From: Bacillus sp. T3
GTDB lineage: Bacteria > Bacillota > Bacilli > Bacillales > Cytobacillaceae
NCBI RefSeq assembly: GCF_033449965.1
Contig: NZ_CP137761.1
Coordinates: 1,798,001-1,862,000, forward strand
Length of the DNA stretch: 64,000 bases
Direction: 5' to 3'
Below the pieces are notes generated by a model. The model made no database searches, was not told the DNA's origin, and saw only the letters and a program-made list of their open reading frames with translations. Every line of letters begins with the position of its first letter. The stretch's first letter is position 1. Both the position numbers and the translations under genes were made by a program. This document shows, one piece after another, positions 8,381 through 17,530 of this stretch.

Positions 8381-8505
8381 CAATCCTCTTATTGAGAAGA
8401 GAAGAAGCAGGGAAGCAAATTCAGGCTAAAACGTTATATACAATAACTTCTGTTAGATTAAAAAATGGAAATACTTAAATAGACGCAGGACATTTATAAA
8501 ACCAT

Positions 8506-8542
8506 AAAAAGCCGATCTTCACAACTGGAGATTGGCTTTTTC
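8506..8542. terminator. Hairpin terminator, orphan
   Basis: AAAAAGCCGATCT pairs with AGATTGGCTTTTT around a ten-base loop. It has A and T tracts on both sides, so it works in either direction. It is 370 bases from the nearest stop codon. Confidence 0.65.
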
Positions 8543-8826
8543 TATCCCATTCATCATGGAGATTACCTGTCATAAAACGAAAAAACATCTTGTTACATTT
8601 ATAAAACAAATGACTTTTTCTATTATTTATAACTAGATGCTATTGATGAATTTACCGTATTACTAAATGCAAATATAATTCAATCATAAGTCCCTTTTCT
8701 CCCTAAAAAAGTAGAGAAGTTCAGAGAATTATCTAAAATCAAGACTTATAATGACGGATACTCCACACGGATAAATGCGGTGGAGCAATAAAAACTAAAA
8801 GCTGGTTTAAAGAAGGAGAGAGAAGG

Positions 8827-9519
8827 GTGAAACAACTAAAGTTGATCTTTTTGTTATCAATAATCGTTATTATTATGGGAATCGGTGCAGCCTTAACTTT
8901 AAAAGTTGCAATTGGTGTTGGGCCATGGGATTCATTAGCACAATCCACTTCTTATTTATTTGGAATGAAAGTAGGAACGATGGGGATGATTTTAAATTGT
9001 TCTTGTGTATTAGGCCAATGGATTCTTCTTAAGAAGGATTTTAATTATAGACACCTGTTACAAGTACCGTTGAGCGTACTCATTGGATATGTTGTTAATT
9101 TCTTTTTCTATAATGTTTTAGAACTTATTTCTATTGATGGTTATATTATGAAACTTACGTTGTTTATTGTTGCCATTATTGTTTTGGCTTTTGCATTAGC
9201 ATGTATGTTAGTAATAAATATTGTAACTTTTCCATTAGAAGGATTTTGTATGGCAGTGGCTAAAAAAACTAAATGGAAATTTGCTGTAATTAGACAATTG
9301 GCAGATATTTTTAATATTATTCTAGGGGTTTTACTTTCATTTGGACTTTCTTTACCACTAACATTAAGGGAAGGAACCATTATTTGCATGCTATTGTTTG
9401 CCCCATTAATTGGTTACTTTATGGGAAGGATTCAACCTATATTTAGAAAATTAGAACTTATAAATGAAGAAGTAGAAAATATAGAAGTAGTTAAGAAAGA
9501 TTCATTAAAGATCGTTTAA
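8827..9519 (+). CDS. YczE/YyaS/YitT family integral membrane protein
   Basis: 230 residues beginning at GTG with GAAGGAG eight bases upstream. Five or six hydrophobic helices; the first is followed by the family's signature GVGPWDSLAQS, with a second diagnostic stretch near ADIFNIILGVLLSFGL. The charged C-terminal tail (residues 205-230) is cytoplasmic by the positive-inside rule. The biochemical role of the family is not established; some members affect antibiotic synthesis or membrane transport. It is a single gene, followed by an aldo/keto reductase remnant. Confidence 0.82.
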   Translation: MKQLKLIFLLSIIVIIMGIGAALTLKVAIGVGPWDSLAQSTSYLFGMKVGTMGMILNCSCVLGQWILLKKDFNYRHLLQVPLSVLIGYVVNFFFYNVLELISIDGYIMKLTLFIVAIIVLAFALACMLVINIVTFPLEGFCMAVAKKTKWKFAVIRQLADIFNIILGVLLSFGLSLPLTLREGTIICMLLFAPLIGYFMGRIQPIFRKLELINEEVENIEVVKKDSLKIV

Positions 9520-9537
9520 GGAGGACGATAAAAAGAA

Positions 9538-9633
9538 GGGGCTTGCTTTAATGGTTTAACGGCTAAGTTAACCAATGAAGAAGTTACATATTTAGAAGAG
9601 CCTTATGTTCCACACCCTGTGGTAGGTGCTTAA
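9538..9633 (+). pseudogene. C-terminal remnant of an aldo/keto reductase
   Basis: An open frame ending at TAA 9633 reads GLTAKLTNEEVTYLEEPYVP and then HPVVGA. This matches the last 27 residues of the intact aldo/keto reductase at 62769-63749 (VKLTADEIAFLEEPYIPHPI). The rest of the gene is absent, so only the 3' end survives. Confidence 0.75.
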
Positions 9634-9740
9634 GGTTCTAAGTAATAGTGGTTTTTAACGCAAATCCCCTGGTTTTCCTTGAATGAGTTGTTTGAGATAG
9701 GATACAGGACGGTTGAGGAGGATATTGTGTTGACAAAAAG

Positions 9741-9784
9741 AGGGGTACCCAAGTGAAATGTTATTCATTGGGTACCCCTTAATC
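9741..9784. terminator. Strong hairpin, probable bidirectional terminator
   Basis: AGGGGTACCCAA (9741-9752) is perfectly complementary to 9768-9779, with AAAAAG before it and TTAATCTTT after. Confidence 0.6.
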
Positions 9785-9827
9785 TTTAAGAAATAAAAAA
9801 GTATAAATTTTTGAACTTCGTTTACTA

Positions 9828-9965
9828 TCCAGCTCCAGCGCCCTAGCGGCTAGTGCCCTTCGCCCTCCGCCCTACGATAAAATGAGCCTCTGGCTCTTCG
9901 TGTTTCCTTTATCTCAGTTGGAGTGCTCCAGGTTATTCGCAGCTGAACAGGGTGCTTGCGCTTTA
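9828..9965. repeat. Bacillaceae-type intergenic palindromic repeat
   Basis: Starts CAGCTCCAGCGCCCTAGCGG and ends GGGTGCTTGCGCTTTA, matching the outer boundaries of a repeat I know to be scattered between genes in Bacillus and Geobacillus genomes. The internal part (GAGCC...GGCTC) forms a hairpin. It is clearly more GC-rich than the flanks. Confidence 0.55.
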
Positions 9966-9970
9966 CTTAT

Positions 9971-11523
9971 TTAAAACAGTTTCGTAGTCCAATCCTCACA
10001 ATTCCAAATATCAGTCGCAATTTCACGATAGAAATCAGGTTCATGGGATACCATCAAGATACTTCCGCGATAAGCCTTTAAAGCACGCTTCAATTCTTCT
10101 TTTGCGTCCACATCCAAGTGATTGGTAGGCTCGTCTAGAATTAATAAATTCGTTTCTGTATTTAAAATTTTACACAATCGAACCTTGGCTTTTTCGCCAC
10201 CAGAAAGGACTTCGATTTTACTTTCAATATGTTTCGTCGTTAATCCACATTTTGCAAGAGCAGCACGAACTTCTGCCTGATTCATACTTGGGAACTCGCT
10301 CCAAATCTCTTCAATACAAGTGTTGTAGTTGGACTGTTTAACTTCTTGCTCAAAGTAACCGATGTATTGATACTCACCACGTTCCACTTTACCCTCCAGC
10401 GGATTAATCAACCCAAGAATACTTTTTAAAAGAGTAGACTTACCAATACCGTTTGCACCCACGAATGCAATTTTTTGTCCGCGTTCCATTTTCAAATTCA
10501 GTGGGCGAGAAAGTGGTTCATTGTAACCAATAACAAGATCTTCAGTCTCGAAAATCCAACGACTAGCTGCACGAGCTTCTTTGAAATTAAACTCTGGTTT
10601 CGGTCTCTCTTTCCCAATTCAATAACTTCCATTTTGTCGAGCTTCTTCTGACGAGACATCGCCATGTTACGAGTCGCAACACTTGCTTTGTTCCGAGCAA
10701 CGAAATCTTTCAAATCAGCAATTTCTTGTTGTTGTCGCTTGTAAGCAGATTCTAGTTGTTGCTTCTTCATTTCATGAATTTTTAAGAAGTTGTCATAGTC
10801 ACCAACATAGCGATTCAATTCTTGGTTTTCCATGTGATAGATCAAGTTAACAACATTGTTCAAGAATGGAATATCATGCGAAATCAAGATAAATGCATTC
10901 TCATATTCCTGTAAATATCTTTTCAACCATTCGATATGCTGTTCATCCAAATAGTTCGTAGGCTCGTCTAGTAATAGGATTTCAGGCTTTTCTAGCAAAA
11001 GCTTAGCTAGTAAAACTTTCGTACGTTGGCCACCGCTTAGATCCTCTACATCTCGATCTAGTCCAACATCGTCTAATCCTAGACCACGAGCAACTTCCTC
11101 AACTTTTGAATTAATTTGATAGAAATCATTGCTATCTAAAGTTTCTTGTAGCTCTCCAACTTCTGCAAGCAGTGCATCGATATCAGCACCTTCATCACCC
11201 ATTTTTGCATAAAGTTCATTGATCTCTGATTCAGTATCAAAAAGATATTGAAAAGCGGTGCTCAAAGCGTCACGCATCGTAGTGCCTTTTTGAAGGACAG
11301 CATGCTGATCTAAATAACCAACACGAACCTTTCGTGACCACTCAACTTTTCCCTCGTCGGGTTGCAACTTTCCAGTAACAATATTCATGAAAGTAGACTT
11401 ACCCTCACCATTTGCTCCAACTAGTCCAACGTGTTCGCCTTTTAAAAGTCGAAAAGAAACATTATTAAAAATCGCACGATCACCAAAACCGTGGCTTAAA
11501 TTTTGTACGTTTAATACGCTCAT
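9971..11523 (-). pseudogene. ykpA: ABC-F family ATPase (YkpA-type), one frameshift
   Basis: Two frames join into about 517 residues with tandem ATP-binding cassettes and no membrane domain. The N-terminal half (10498-11523) has Walker A GANGEGKST, signature LSGGQRTK, Walker B ILLLDEPTNYLD and a charged linker (KKQQLESAYKRQQQEIADLK). The C-terminal half has GANGIGKST, LSGGEKAK and LLILDEPTNHLD. A single missing base around 10612-10618, within GGGAAAGAG on the coding strand, separates them; restoring it gives a continuous PKPEFNFKEARAASRWIFE. The ABC-F family acts on ribosomes as translation factors or antibiotic-resistance proteins. Close similarity to B. subtilis YkpA is from memory. All catalytic motifs are intact, so a sequencing error is plausible. 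Confidence 0.85.
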
Positions 11524-11725
11524 TTTTTTAACCCCTTATCTAAAGTCACATGAGGATATTTTACTAGATTTAGCGTGGATTTTCTACTTGAAGTTATTTC
11601 TTGTGCAAAATGTAATTTGATTTTAGGCAAAATTGAAGTCTCCCCCTTCTGAATAAATAAGATTATTGAATTGTGAAAATTTCCACTTGAACTATGGGGG
11701 GCTTTATTTCAATGAAATATACATA

Positions 11726-11757
11726 AAAAACCTAGCTTTTGAGGCTAGGTTTTAGCA
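11726..11757 (-). terminator. Terminator of the MOSC gene
   Basis: CCTAGC/GCTAGG stem with flanking A and T runs, 37 bases beyond the stop codon on the minus strand. Confidence 0.7.
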
Positions 11758-11789
11758 TTATCCACAATTGTTTTGGAAGAACAGATGAA

Positions 11790-12422
11790 TTATAACAATT
11801 GTAAAAATCTTTCCCTCCAATCTTCTGCTAGGGCATCAACTGTCAAAATCTTTTCAATGGATGTTTTATCTTGTTTTTGGTGAAAAAGAATATGTGTAGC
11901 AAAAGATACGGATATTTCTTTTGAGTGTTTTTCCAAAAGAGTTATTTCCGAATCCAACATAATAGTTCCCTCTTCTAATACTCGAAAAAAGTAACCAGTT
12001 AGAGTCGTATCAATCACTTTCTTTAAAAGTTGTTTTTCTTCGTTATAATTGGAGATAGTTACACAAGGCACTCTCCCTTGTGTGATTTGAAGAATAGTAT
12101 CACCTATTTTGTATATGTCTCCAATACAGACCTGTTCTTCCGTCATGCCTGTTGCCGTAATATTTTCCCCGAAAGCGGGTAGAATTAGCTTTTTTTGAAA
12201 TACATCTTCCCAATAAGAGTAATGCTCAAAAGGATAAAAACATACAACACGGTCTGGTCCCCCGTGAAATTTATGATTTGCAACGTCATCACCAATAATG
12301 CCAGTTTTTTTTACCTCAAAAGCTTGTACAACTGATTTTCCTATTCCAGAAAACTCTTTTTTATTGTTCCAATTATATTCCCTTGGTTTTCCAACAGCTA
12401 AATTAATAATTTTTCTATTCAA
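11790..12422 (-). CDS. MOSC domain-containing protein (YiiM/YflK-like)
   Basis: 210 residues, TTG start with GAGGT nine bases upstream; no in-frame ATG is near. The MOSC core includes GDDVANHKFHGGPDRVV near residue 45, FGENITATGMTEEQVCIGD near 84 and ITQGRVPC with the invariant cysteine Cys120. In this superfamily the cysteine carries sulfur or the molybdenum cofactor. YiiM-type proteins detoxify N-hydroxylated bases and YflK is the B. subtilis relative. Because this window also encodes molybdopterin nitrate reductase the cofactor is made in this organism, but no direct link is visible. Confidence 0.85.
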   Translation of the reverse strand: MNRKIINLAVGKPREYNWNNKKEFSGIGKSVVQAFEVKKTGIIGDDVANHKFHGGPDRVVCFYPFEHYSYWEDVFQKKLILPAFGENITATGMTEEQVCIGDIYKIGDTILQITQGRVPCVTISNYNEEKQLLKKVIDTTLTGYFFRVLEEGTIMLDSEITLLEKHSKEISVSFATHILFHQKQDKTSIEKILTVDALAEDWRERFLQLL

Positions 12423-12574
12423 TTAGAATATACCTCGCTTTCATAGAACTCTAAATTGGTAGGTGAATATAGTTATTTTATCAATATATTGTCACTAGGG
12501 AAAAGGGTAGCTCTTTAATAAACAATAGGGTAATTTCACGGGGACAATGGTTAGTTTTGTTGTGGCATCTGAAA

Positions 12575-12670
12575 AGCACCTCCTTTGATTGATCCATCCA
12601 TCGTACCAGGAGGTGCTGACCCTTTATTATAGGCTTTCGTTAATTTTAGCAGTCCATTTTTCTTGGCCTT
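12575..12670. repeat. 9-bp inverted repeat plus half copy of the hairpin repeat
   Basis: AGCACCTCC (12575-12583) pairs with GGAGGTGCT (12609-12617) around 25 bases. Read on the minus strand, the GGAGGTGC arm precedes an ATG that encodes only five codons, as if it were the 5' end of a lost gene. Bases 12645-12667 match the right arm of the hairpin repeats at 1278 and 16047. The rest of 12423-12802 is AT-rich and empty. Confidence 0.4.
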
Positions 12671-12802
12671 TAAATAACTAAAGGCAATTGTGTAGATATT
12701 TAACTAAAACAAAAGTGCAGTTCTGTTCAATAAGAAGTCACAATAAAATTTGGATTATATAGTAAAATTTAATTAGCAATACAATTATTAGGGAGAGATT
12801 TT

Positions 12803-13390
12803 ATGAGGCTTTTAACGAGTATTTTCATAATTCTACTGCTTTTGTCAGGTTGTTCAAGTAAACCCTCCTTAGAACTTGTAAGCGCTAGTGTTGAAATTAG
12901 AGATGATAGGTCAGGAGGAATTGGTATTACCTCGGGTGAAAAGGAAGGTGAAGTTATAAAGCCTATTTCACTTAGTTATGATTTCGTCTTAAAGAATACT
13001 AGTAAAAAGACTCTGGGAAAAGCCGAAAAACCTAATAAACAGACATATGAATATGATGATGGGATAAAAGTTTATATTGAACCAAATGAAAAGTTGAAAG
13101 CAATTTCTAAAGAAATAATGGGTGTAAATATTTTTAGTTTTGACGAAGAAGGAAGACAAATAGCAGAGTTAGGTATAGGGAAAACTGGTGTGCCTATTAT
13201 TGAACCAAATCAAGAAGGAAAATATACTTTTGATCTTATTTTAGGTGCGAATGAAGAAAACCCTGAATTAAGAGTTGTACCCTCATCAGAACAATTAGAA
13301 AAGTTGAAGCAAAATGCTATGGATGCAACTTTAATTGTTACGATTGAGGATGAGGAAATCGCACGATTTGATCTTAGTAAATCAAACTAA
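12803..13390 (+). CDS. Putative lipoprotein, unknown function
   Basis: 195 residues with a short lipoprotein signal peptide and lipobox LLSGC (Cys17), so it is predicted to be anchored to the outer face of the membrane. GGGAGAG precedes the ATG. The mature part is Lys/Glu-rich and mainly beta-strand in character (YDFVLKNTSKKTLGK, KYTFDLILGANEEN, ATLIVTIEDEEIARFD), resembling small immunoglobulin-like lipoproteins. I recognise no named family. The next gene, 57 bases downstream on the same strand, also encodes a lipoprotein, so they may form an operon ending at the hairpin at 14095. Confidence 0.75.
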   Translation: MRLLTSIFIILLLLSGCSSKPSLELVSASVEIRDDRSGGIGITSGEKEGEVIKPISLSYDFVLKNTSKKTLGKAEKPNKQTYEYDDGIKVYIEPNEKLKAISKEIMGVNIFSFDEEGRQIAELGIGKTGVPIIEPNQEGKYTFDLILGANEENPELRVVPSSEQLEKLKQNAMDATLIVTIEDEEIARFDLSKSN

Positions 13391-13447
13391 TTTCTTAAAC
13401 TTTTGTTCTTCAACTGATGGGGACTAGAGTTAAACAACGGAGGTAGG

Positions 13448-14065
13448 ATGAAAATACGAAATATAAAATGTTGTTGTATGTTGATGATTTGCAGCTTGTT
13501 GTTAATATTAACAGGGTGCACAGGCGCAGAACAGGGAAAATCACCAACGATTGATAAAATAACCATTGAACCTTATATCTTGAGCGAAAAAGAAAGCCAG
13601 CTAATTAGTAAGACTGGTGTGGGGCAAATTGAATTCTTCAAGCTGAATGGTGCTTTGAAAGGTGATGATGATTTACAATTTTCAGTAGAGGTGTATGAAA
13701 ACGGCAAGTTTAAAGAGACTCTGCTAAAGACTTGGGATGAACCAGGAACAAAATTTAAAGACAGCCTCATTTCTTTTGGAATAAGTGATAACGGAGATGG
13801 AAGCCATTCTTTAAAACTGCTAACTGGTATACCTTCTGGGCTTGCTTCAGCGAATTATTCAAACAACATGACATCATCTTCTATCAGTAAACTAGTAGAT
13901 GAAAAAGTTATTTTAGAGAAAAATAAACCTGTTTATTTAGCAGCGTGGATAGGCACTACTAAAAACGGCCTGCGTGCAGTAGGAAGCGACAATGGCAAAT
14001 TGCCTGAAGGTATCGAAGAAGCGGAGATCGCACTATTATACAAAGCTCTATGGACTAATAAATGA
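13448..14065 (+). CDS. Putative lipoprotein, unknown function
   Basis: 205 residues, GGAGG four bases before the ATG. Signal peptide with three early cysteines (KCCCMLM) and lipobox LTGC at Cys24. The mature protein contains FKLNGALKGDDDLQFSVEVY, a GDGSHSLKLL turn and a C-terminal NKPVYLAAWIGTTKNGLRAV segment, suggestive of a beta-sandwich. No family recognised. It is probably co-transcribed with the preceding lipoprotein gene and followed directly by a strong terminator. Confidence 0.75.
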   Translation: MKIRNIKCCCMLMICSLLLILTGCTGAEQGKSPTIDKITIEPYILSEKESQLISKTGVGQIEFFKLNGALKGDDDLQFSVEVYENGKFKETLLKTWDEPGTKFKDSLISFGISDNGDGSHSLKLLTGIPSGLASANYSNNMTSSSISKLVDEKVILEKNKPVYLAAWIGTTKNGLRAVGSDNGKLPEGIEEAEIALLYKALWTNK

Positions 14066-14094
14066 AAAGAAATATTTTTGCTTATTTCACAATT

Positions 14095-14130
14095 GGGCAC
14101 AATTCACCAACAAGAATTGTGCCCTTTTTT
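14095..14130 (+). terminator. Rho-independent terminator of the lipoprotein pair
   Basis: GGGCACAATTC (14095-14105) pairs perfectly with 14114-14124, followed by six T. Confidence 0.85.
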
Positions 14131-14337
14131 ATGTTTTGAGCGCTTCAACAGAAAATTCGTCTATTATTATTGTATTGTTCAGTGGAACCTAGTTTTTTGC
14201 ACTAGACTTACTTAAGTGGAACAATGTGATTTTTTATATATACGGATAAATATGGAAACTGCTATTATTAGGGAAAAATTACACTCTATTCTTAAAGGAG
14301 TTCAAGATGAGAGTGCATAAACTCGGAGGTTTTAATT

Positions 14338-14664
14338 ATGTCTAAGAGAACAATTAGCGTAATTTCAATCATATCCTTATTATTTATTGGTTTCCTTATT
14401 TATTGGTACCCTGTTCAAAAGAGCATGGCTGAGAAGGCTGTTCAACAATATATGAAAAAACAAGGGATTTACCAGGATAATATTGATGGCAAAAACATAA
14501 TGTAGGATTATAAACAGGGTGGGTATGAGATAGATATTGTATTAAAAGATGATCCAGGTCTTGTGTATTCTTATATTTGGAGAAAAGGACATGGTGTTGT
14601 ATTACTTGTATTTATTAATGGTACTGCCGGCATTGATAAGGGAATGAAGTATCCTCCCCTTTAA
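14338..14664 (+). pseudogene. DUF3139-family protein gene with an in-frame amber codon
   Basis: CGGAGG lies eight bases before ATG 14338. The frame encodes one N-terminal membrane helix (VISIISLLFIGFLIYWYPV), then KKQGIYQDNIDGKN, where TAG at 14503-14505 interrupts. The same frame continues DYKQGGYEIDIVLKDDPGLV and WRKGHGVVLLVFINGTAG to a TAA at 14662. Apart from that one stop the gene is a full 108 codons, with the DYKQGGY...DP..YSY pattern of DUF3139 membrane proteins. The sister fragment at 7513 has GAG in place of TAG. Either a recent nonsense mutation or a base error. Confidence 0.75.
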
Positions 14665-14705
14665 ATCCTTAAAATAATATGGAAAGCTGGATTGCAATTA
14701 TATAA

Positions 14706-14798
14706 AAAAAGGGATTTGATATTGAAGGAACAAAAAGACATTCGCTTTTTATTAACGGTGAATTTGTTGATGAATACTATATGTCTAAACTTTTATAA
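14706..14798 (+). pseudogene. Short C-terminal gene fragment
   Basis: An open frame reads KKGFDIEGTKRHSLFINGEF and then VDEYYMSKLL to TAA 14798, protein-like but lacking a start. It may be the tail of a second DUF3139-region gene. The remaining 14066-14869 holds only the terminator and the DUF3139 pseudogene. Confidence 0.35.
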
Positions 14799-14869
14799 AA
14801 ATATTTTACTAAGCTAACCTGGAGAATATTTTAAATGCCTTGTTAATTGAGTAACCGGAGGAAAATAAT

Positions 14870-15241
14870 ATGAACCAAAAAGAATTTGAATCGGTCATTA
14901 AACAATCACCTAATATAAGATACGAGTATTTTATAAAAAAAGTTGCTGATTATGAAGAAGTGTGGGGGTTATATAACGATGGTTGGGCAACAGCACAAGA
15001 TGATAAAGGAAATATGTTGATCCCTTTCTTTCCCCGAAAAGAATTTGCAGAATACAGTGCTATTAATGAGTGGAATAACTTCAAAGCTGAACCGATTGAC
15101 TTATACGAGTTTATTGATAAATGGCTTATTGGAATGAAGTTAGATAGAGTTAAACCATCTATTTTCCCAACAAATGATTCAGTTATGGTTGAAATTGATG
15201 TGTTATTAAGGAACTTAAATAATGAGTTAGAGAATTATTAA
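14870..15241 (+). CDS. DUF2750 domain-containing protein
   Basis: 123 residues, GGAGG seven bases before the ATG. The order IRYEYFIKKVADYEEVWGLY, GWATAQDDKGNMLIPFFP and an acidic helix ending LIGMK matches the DUF2750 family, whose members are small soluble proteins of about 100-125 residues with no known activity. It is a lone gene downstream of the DUF3139 remnants. Confidence 0.82.
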   Translation: MNQKEFESVIKQSPNIRYEYFIKKVADYEEVWGLYNDGWATAQDDKGNMLIPFFPRKEFAEYSAINEWNNFKAEPIDLYEFIDKWLIGMKLDRVKPSIFPTNDSVMVEIDVLLRNLNNELENY

Positions 15242-15419
15242 GGTAATGGTACATTAGCACAATAAGTGGGAACCTCTATTTTCAACACTATTGTTTGTTA
15301 AAATACTCTCTAATAGGGCGCGGTTGTCTAACGATCAGCGCCTATACAGGCTTGGTTATTGTTTTTCTCTATGGTATGTTTTAATACATAAAAAATTACA
15401 TTGGGGAGGTATTTTATCA

Positions 15420-15995
15420 ATGCTGAACAACTTAAACCCAATAAGTGATGAAGATCTACAAAAGGTTACAGTTGGCGAAATTCTACCACTCAATTCTTCT
15501 ATAATAATTCTAGAGTATGATCCTTGTTGGCCTGAGCTTTTCGCGAGAGAGGCTAATAGAATACGTTCCGTACTTGGGGAAAAAGTATTGCTTCTCGAAC
15601 ACGTAGGATCTACCTCCGTTCCTAGTTTATGTGCTAAACCAATTATCGATATTTTATTGGTTGTAGCCGATTCATCCAATGAAATAAGTTATGTCTCAGA
15701 TTTGGAATCTGCAGGATATACTTTACGTATTCGTGAGCCGGAATGGTTTGAACATCGTATGTTTAAAGGTCCCGATACAGATATTAATCTACATGTGTTT
15801 AGCGATGGTGCATCTGAAGTCAAAAGAATGTTGAAGTTTCGGGATTGGCTGAGAGCTTATAAGCCCGATCGAGATAAATATGCTTCTGTTAAGCGCATTT
15901 TAGCTGAGAGAGAATGGCGGCATATACAACACTATGCAGATGAAAAGAATTCAATAGTTAAGGAAATTATGGATCAAGCAATTGATATTGATTAG
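15420..15995 (+). CDS. GrpB family protein (UPF0157)
   Basis: Start set at ATG 15420, nine bases after GGGGAGGT; the longer frame from 15291 has no ribosome site. 191 residues with the family hallmark LLEHVGSTSVPSLCAKPIID at about residue 60, related to the nucleotidyltransferase fold (GS plus downstream acidic residues), and RMLKFRDWLRAYKPDRDKYA near the C-terminus. Some GrpB domains are fused to dephospho-CoA kinase, but the activity of stand-alone proteins is unproven. A repeat-like GGGCGC...GCGCC stretch lies upstream at about 15314-15340. Confidence 0.88.
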   Translation: MLNNLNPISDEDLQKVTVGEILPLNSSIIILEYDPCWPELFAREANRIRSVLGEKVLLLEHVGSTSVPSLCAKPIIDILLVVADSSNEISYVSDLESAGYTLRIREPEWFEHRMFKGPDTDINLHVFSDGASEVKRMLKFRDWLRAYKPDRDKYASVKRILAEREWRHIQHYADEKNSIVKEIMDQAIDID

Positions 15996-16046
15996 TGGTA
16001 GATTCTATCAAAAATTCTTGAAGTATTTATTCAATAAACGGACGCA

Positions 16047-16099
16047 AAAATGCAACAACTTGGACTGTTACTTTTTTTAGCAGTCCATTTTTCTTGGCT
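16047..16099. repeat. Hairpin repeat, CAAGAAAATGGACTG family, copy B
   Basis: TTGGACTG ... CAGTCCATTTTTCTTGG shares arms with copy A at 1278. The preceding GGACGCAAAAATG matches GGACGCGAAAATG in the same place before copy A, so the homology extends beyond the hairpin. Confidence 0.6.
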
Positions 16100-16204
16100 A
16101 CTAATCCACTAAAGGGTCAGTTTTGTTGAACAAAGGTTTCTGATATTCAGCTAGTTATCAGGGAACAATAATCTCTAATATTAGCTATATAAAGGGGATT
16201 ATTT

Positions 16205-17041
16205 ATGAAAAAAATCATATTATTTACCATATTGGTATCAGTCATTTTACCAATATTTACTCACTCTAAAGAAAAATCTAATAAAGACCTCATAAAAATT
16301 ATCAATGAGTTTGTACCACCAAACGCAATACTGGTTAGTCCTGAAGAACCTAAATTAACTAAACCATATCAGTTTTATGATTTTAACCAGGATGGTCAAG
16401 AAGAGATTATTATTACTTTTGAATTAAAGGCAAAAGAACAACCTAATCCTTCACAATATGGAGTAATAGTATTAAGAAAAGAAAACGAAAGATGGAAGAA
16501 GACTTGGGAGACCCAAACACAAGGAGTAGGATTAGATTATTCAGGTTTTGCTGATATTACTGGTGATGGCATTAAAGAGTATCTCTTCGGTATCACAATT
16601 GGTGCTTCAGCAGGAAATACACTAGAGATTTTTAAATGGAATAATAATTCTTTAAAGATTATTGCTGAAGTTCCATATCATATGATGGATCTCTTAAGTA
16701 ATAAGAAAGTTGGTATAGCCGTTTGGCAAAGGTACATTGCAGATACCTATTTTGTAGATGTTCTTAAATGGAATGGAGAAAAATTAGTTCTAGATGAAGA
16801 ACTATACTCTAGATACTATCCTGTAATTGAAAAATTTTATAACGAAAAAATATCAACAATGGACGCGTGGTTCTATTGGTATACCCTTGCAGATTCTCAA
16901 ATAAAAGCAAATTTACTTGAAAAAGCAAGGAATTCTATACAGAAGGGAACTTCATTAGCAAAGCAATTATCATTACCTGATGAAGTGAAAAACTTTGAAC
17001 AATTAAGTGATAAGCTGGAGAAGAAGAAAAAATCTTATTAA
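16205..17041 (+). CDS. Secreted VCBS/FG-GAP-like repeat protein
   Basis: 278 residues with an N-terminal signal peptide (about residues 1-21, no lipobox cysteine). Two calcium-loop-like repeats are visible: YDFNQDGQEEIIITF near 58 and ADITGDGIKEYLFG near 118, as in VCBS/FG-GAP domains. The C-terminal 70 residues form helices ending in a lysine-rich tail. Exported by Sec, probably shed or wall-associated. Function unknown. AGGGG precedes the ATG. A hairpin terminator follows the stop by about 40 bases. Confidence 0.75.
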   Translation: MKKIILFTILVSVILPIFTHSKEKSNKDLIKIINEFVPPNAILVSPEEPKLTKPYQFYDFNQDGQEEIIITFELKAKEQPNPSQYGVIVLRKENERWKKTWETQTQGVGLDYSGFADITGDGIKEYLFGITIGASAGNTLEIFKWNNNSLKIIAEVPYHMMDLLSNKKVGIAVWQRYIADTYFVDVLKWNGEKLVLDEELYSRYYPVIEKFYNEKISTMDAWFYWYTLADSQIKANLLEKARNSIQKGTSLAKQLSLPDEVKNFEQLSDKLEKKKKSY

Positions 17042-17082
17042 GCTAACTGGCGCGATGCTCCAATCCGGTGGAACAACTTGAA

Positions 17083-17125
17083 AAATCCATACAACTCCAT
17101 TTTAGGAACTGTATGGATTTATTCT
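17083..17125 (+). terminator. Rho-independent terminator
   Basis: AAATCCATACA (17083-17093) pairs with TGTATGGATTT (17110-17120), followed by ATTCTTTC. Confidence 0.75.
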
Positions 17126-17250
17126 TTCAAAAGTTTGAACTTGATTATTATGATAAAAGGAATAAATCAAAACACCTTGAAAAGGATTGTTTGTCTTCAT
17201 TAGAGATTAATAGTAAAGGTACTGGTTTTTCAATTTTGGGGTAGATAGTT

Positions 17251-17457
17251 GGATAAGAAGTTTAACAAATCATTTGAAATATTGATAAGTTAAACCTATC
17301 AATTCCTTTAAAATGGAAATATATTGATTAAGAGGTGACCAAAATGATCTCACATCGATTACTTACCCACGATAAAATAATTCAGCTATTACCACATATT
17401 AGTCCGAAAATCTCGACGGATTTAAAAAGTGCAACGGGTTGGTTGCTGGTGAGATGA
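17251..17457 (+). pseudogene. Decayed second copy of the GNAT gene 5' region
   Basis: About 150 bases are near-identical to 2600-2752: the leader, the GAGGTGACC ribosome site and the codons for MISHRLLTHD. After ISPK the sequence diverges and stops at TGA 17457, giving a 37-codon stub. Further on, GLKGNEEGVIAFAYFPPEYG can be read at about 17460-17520, perhaps a piece of another gene. The rest of 17042-17530 is empty. Confidence 0.75.
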
Positions 17458-17530
17458 AGTTGGTCTTAAAGGTAACGAGGAGGGAGTTATTGCCTTTGCC
17501 TATTTTCCACCTGAATATGGGGAAAATGGT

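Noticed and set aside
9971..11523. Programmed frameshift in the ABC-F gene
   Set aside because: No slippery heptamer with a downstream structure was seen, ABC-F genes are not known to shift, and many other genes here carry the same kind of lesion.
12575..12617. Terminator or leader for the lipoprotein operon
   Set aside because: The stem has no T tract and lies far from both neighbouring genes; kept only as an inverted repeat.
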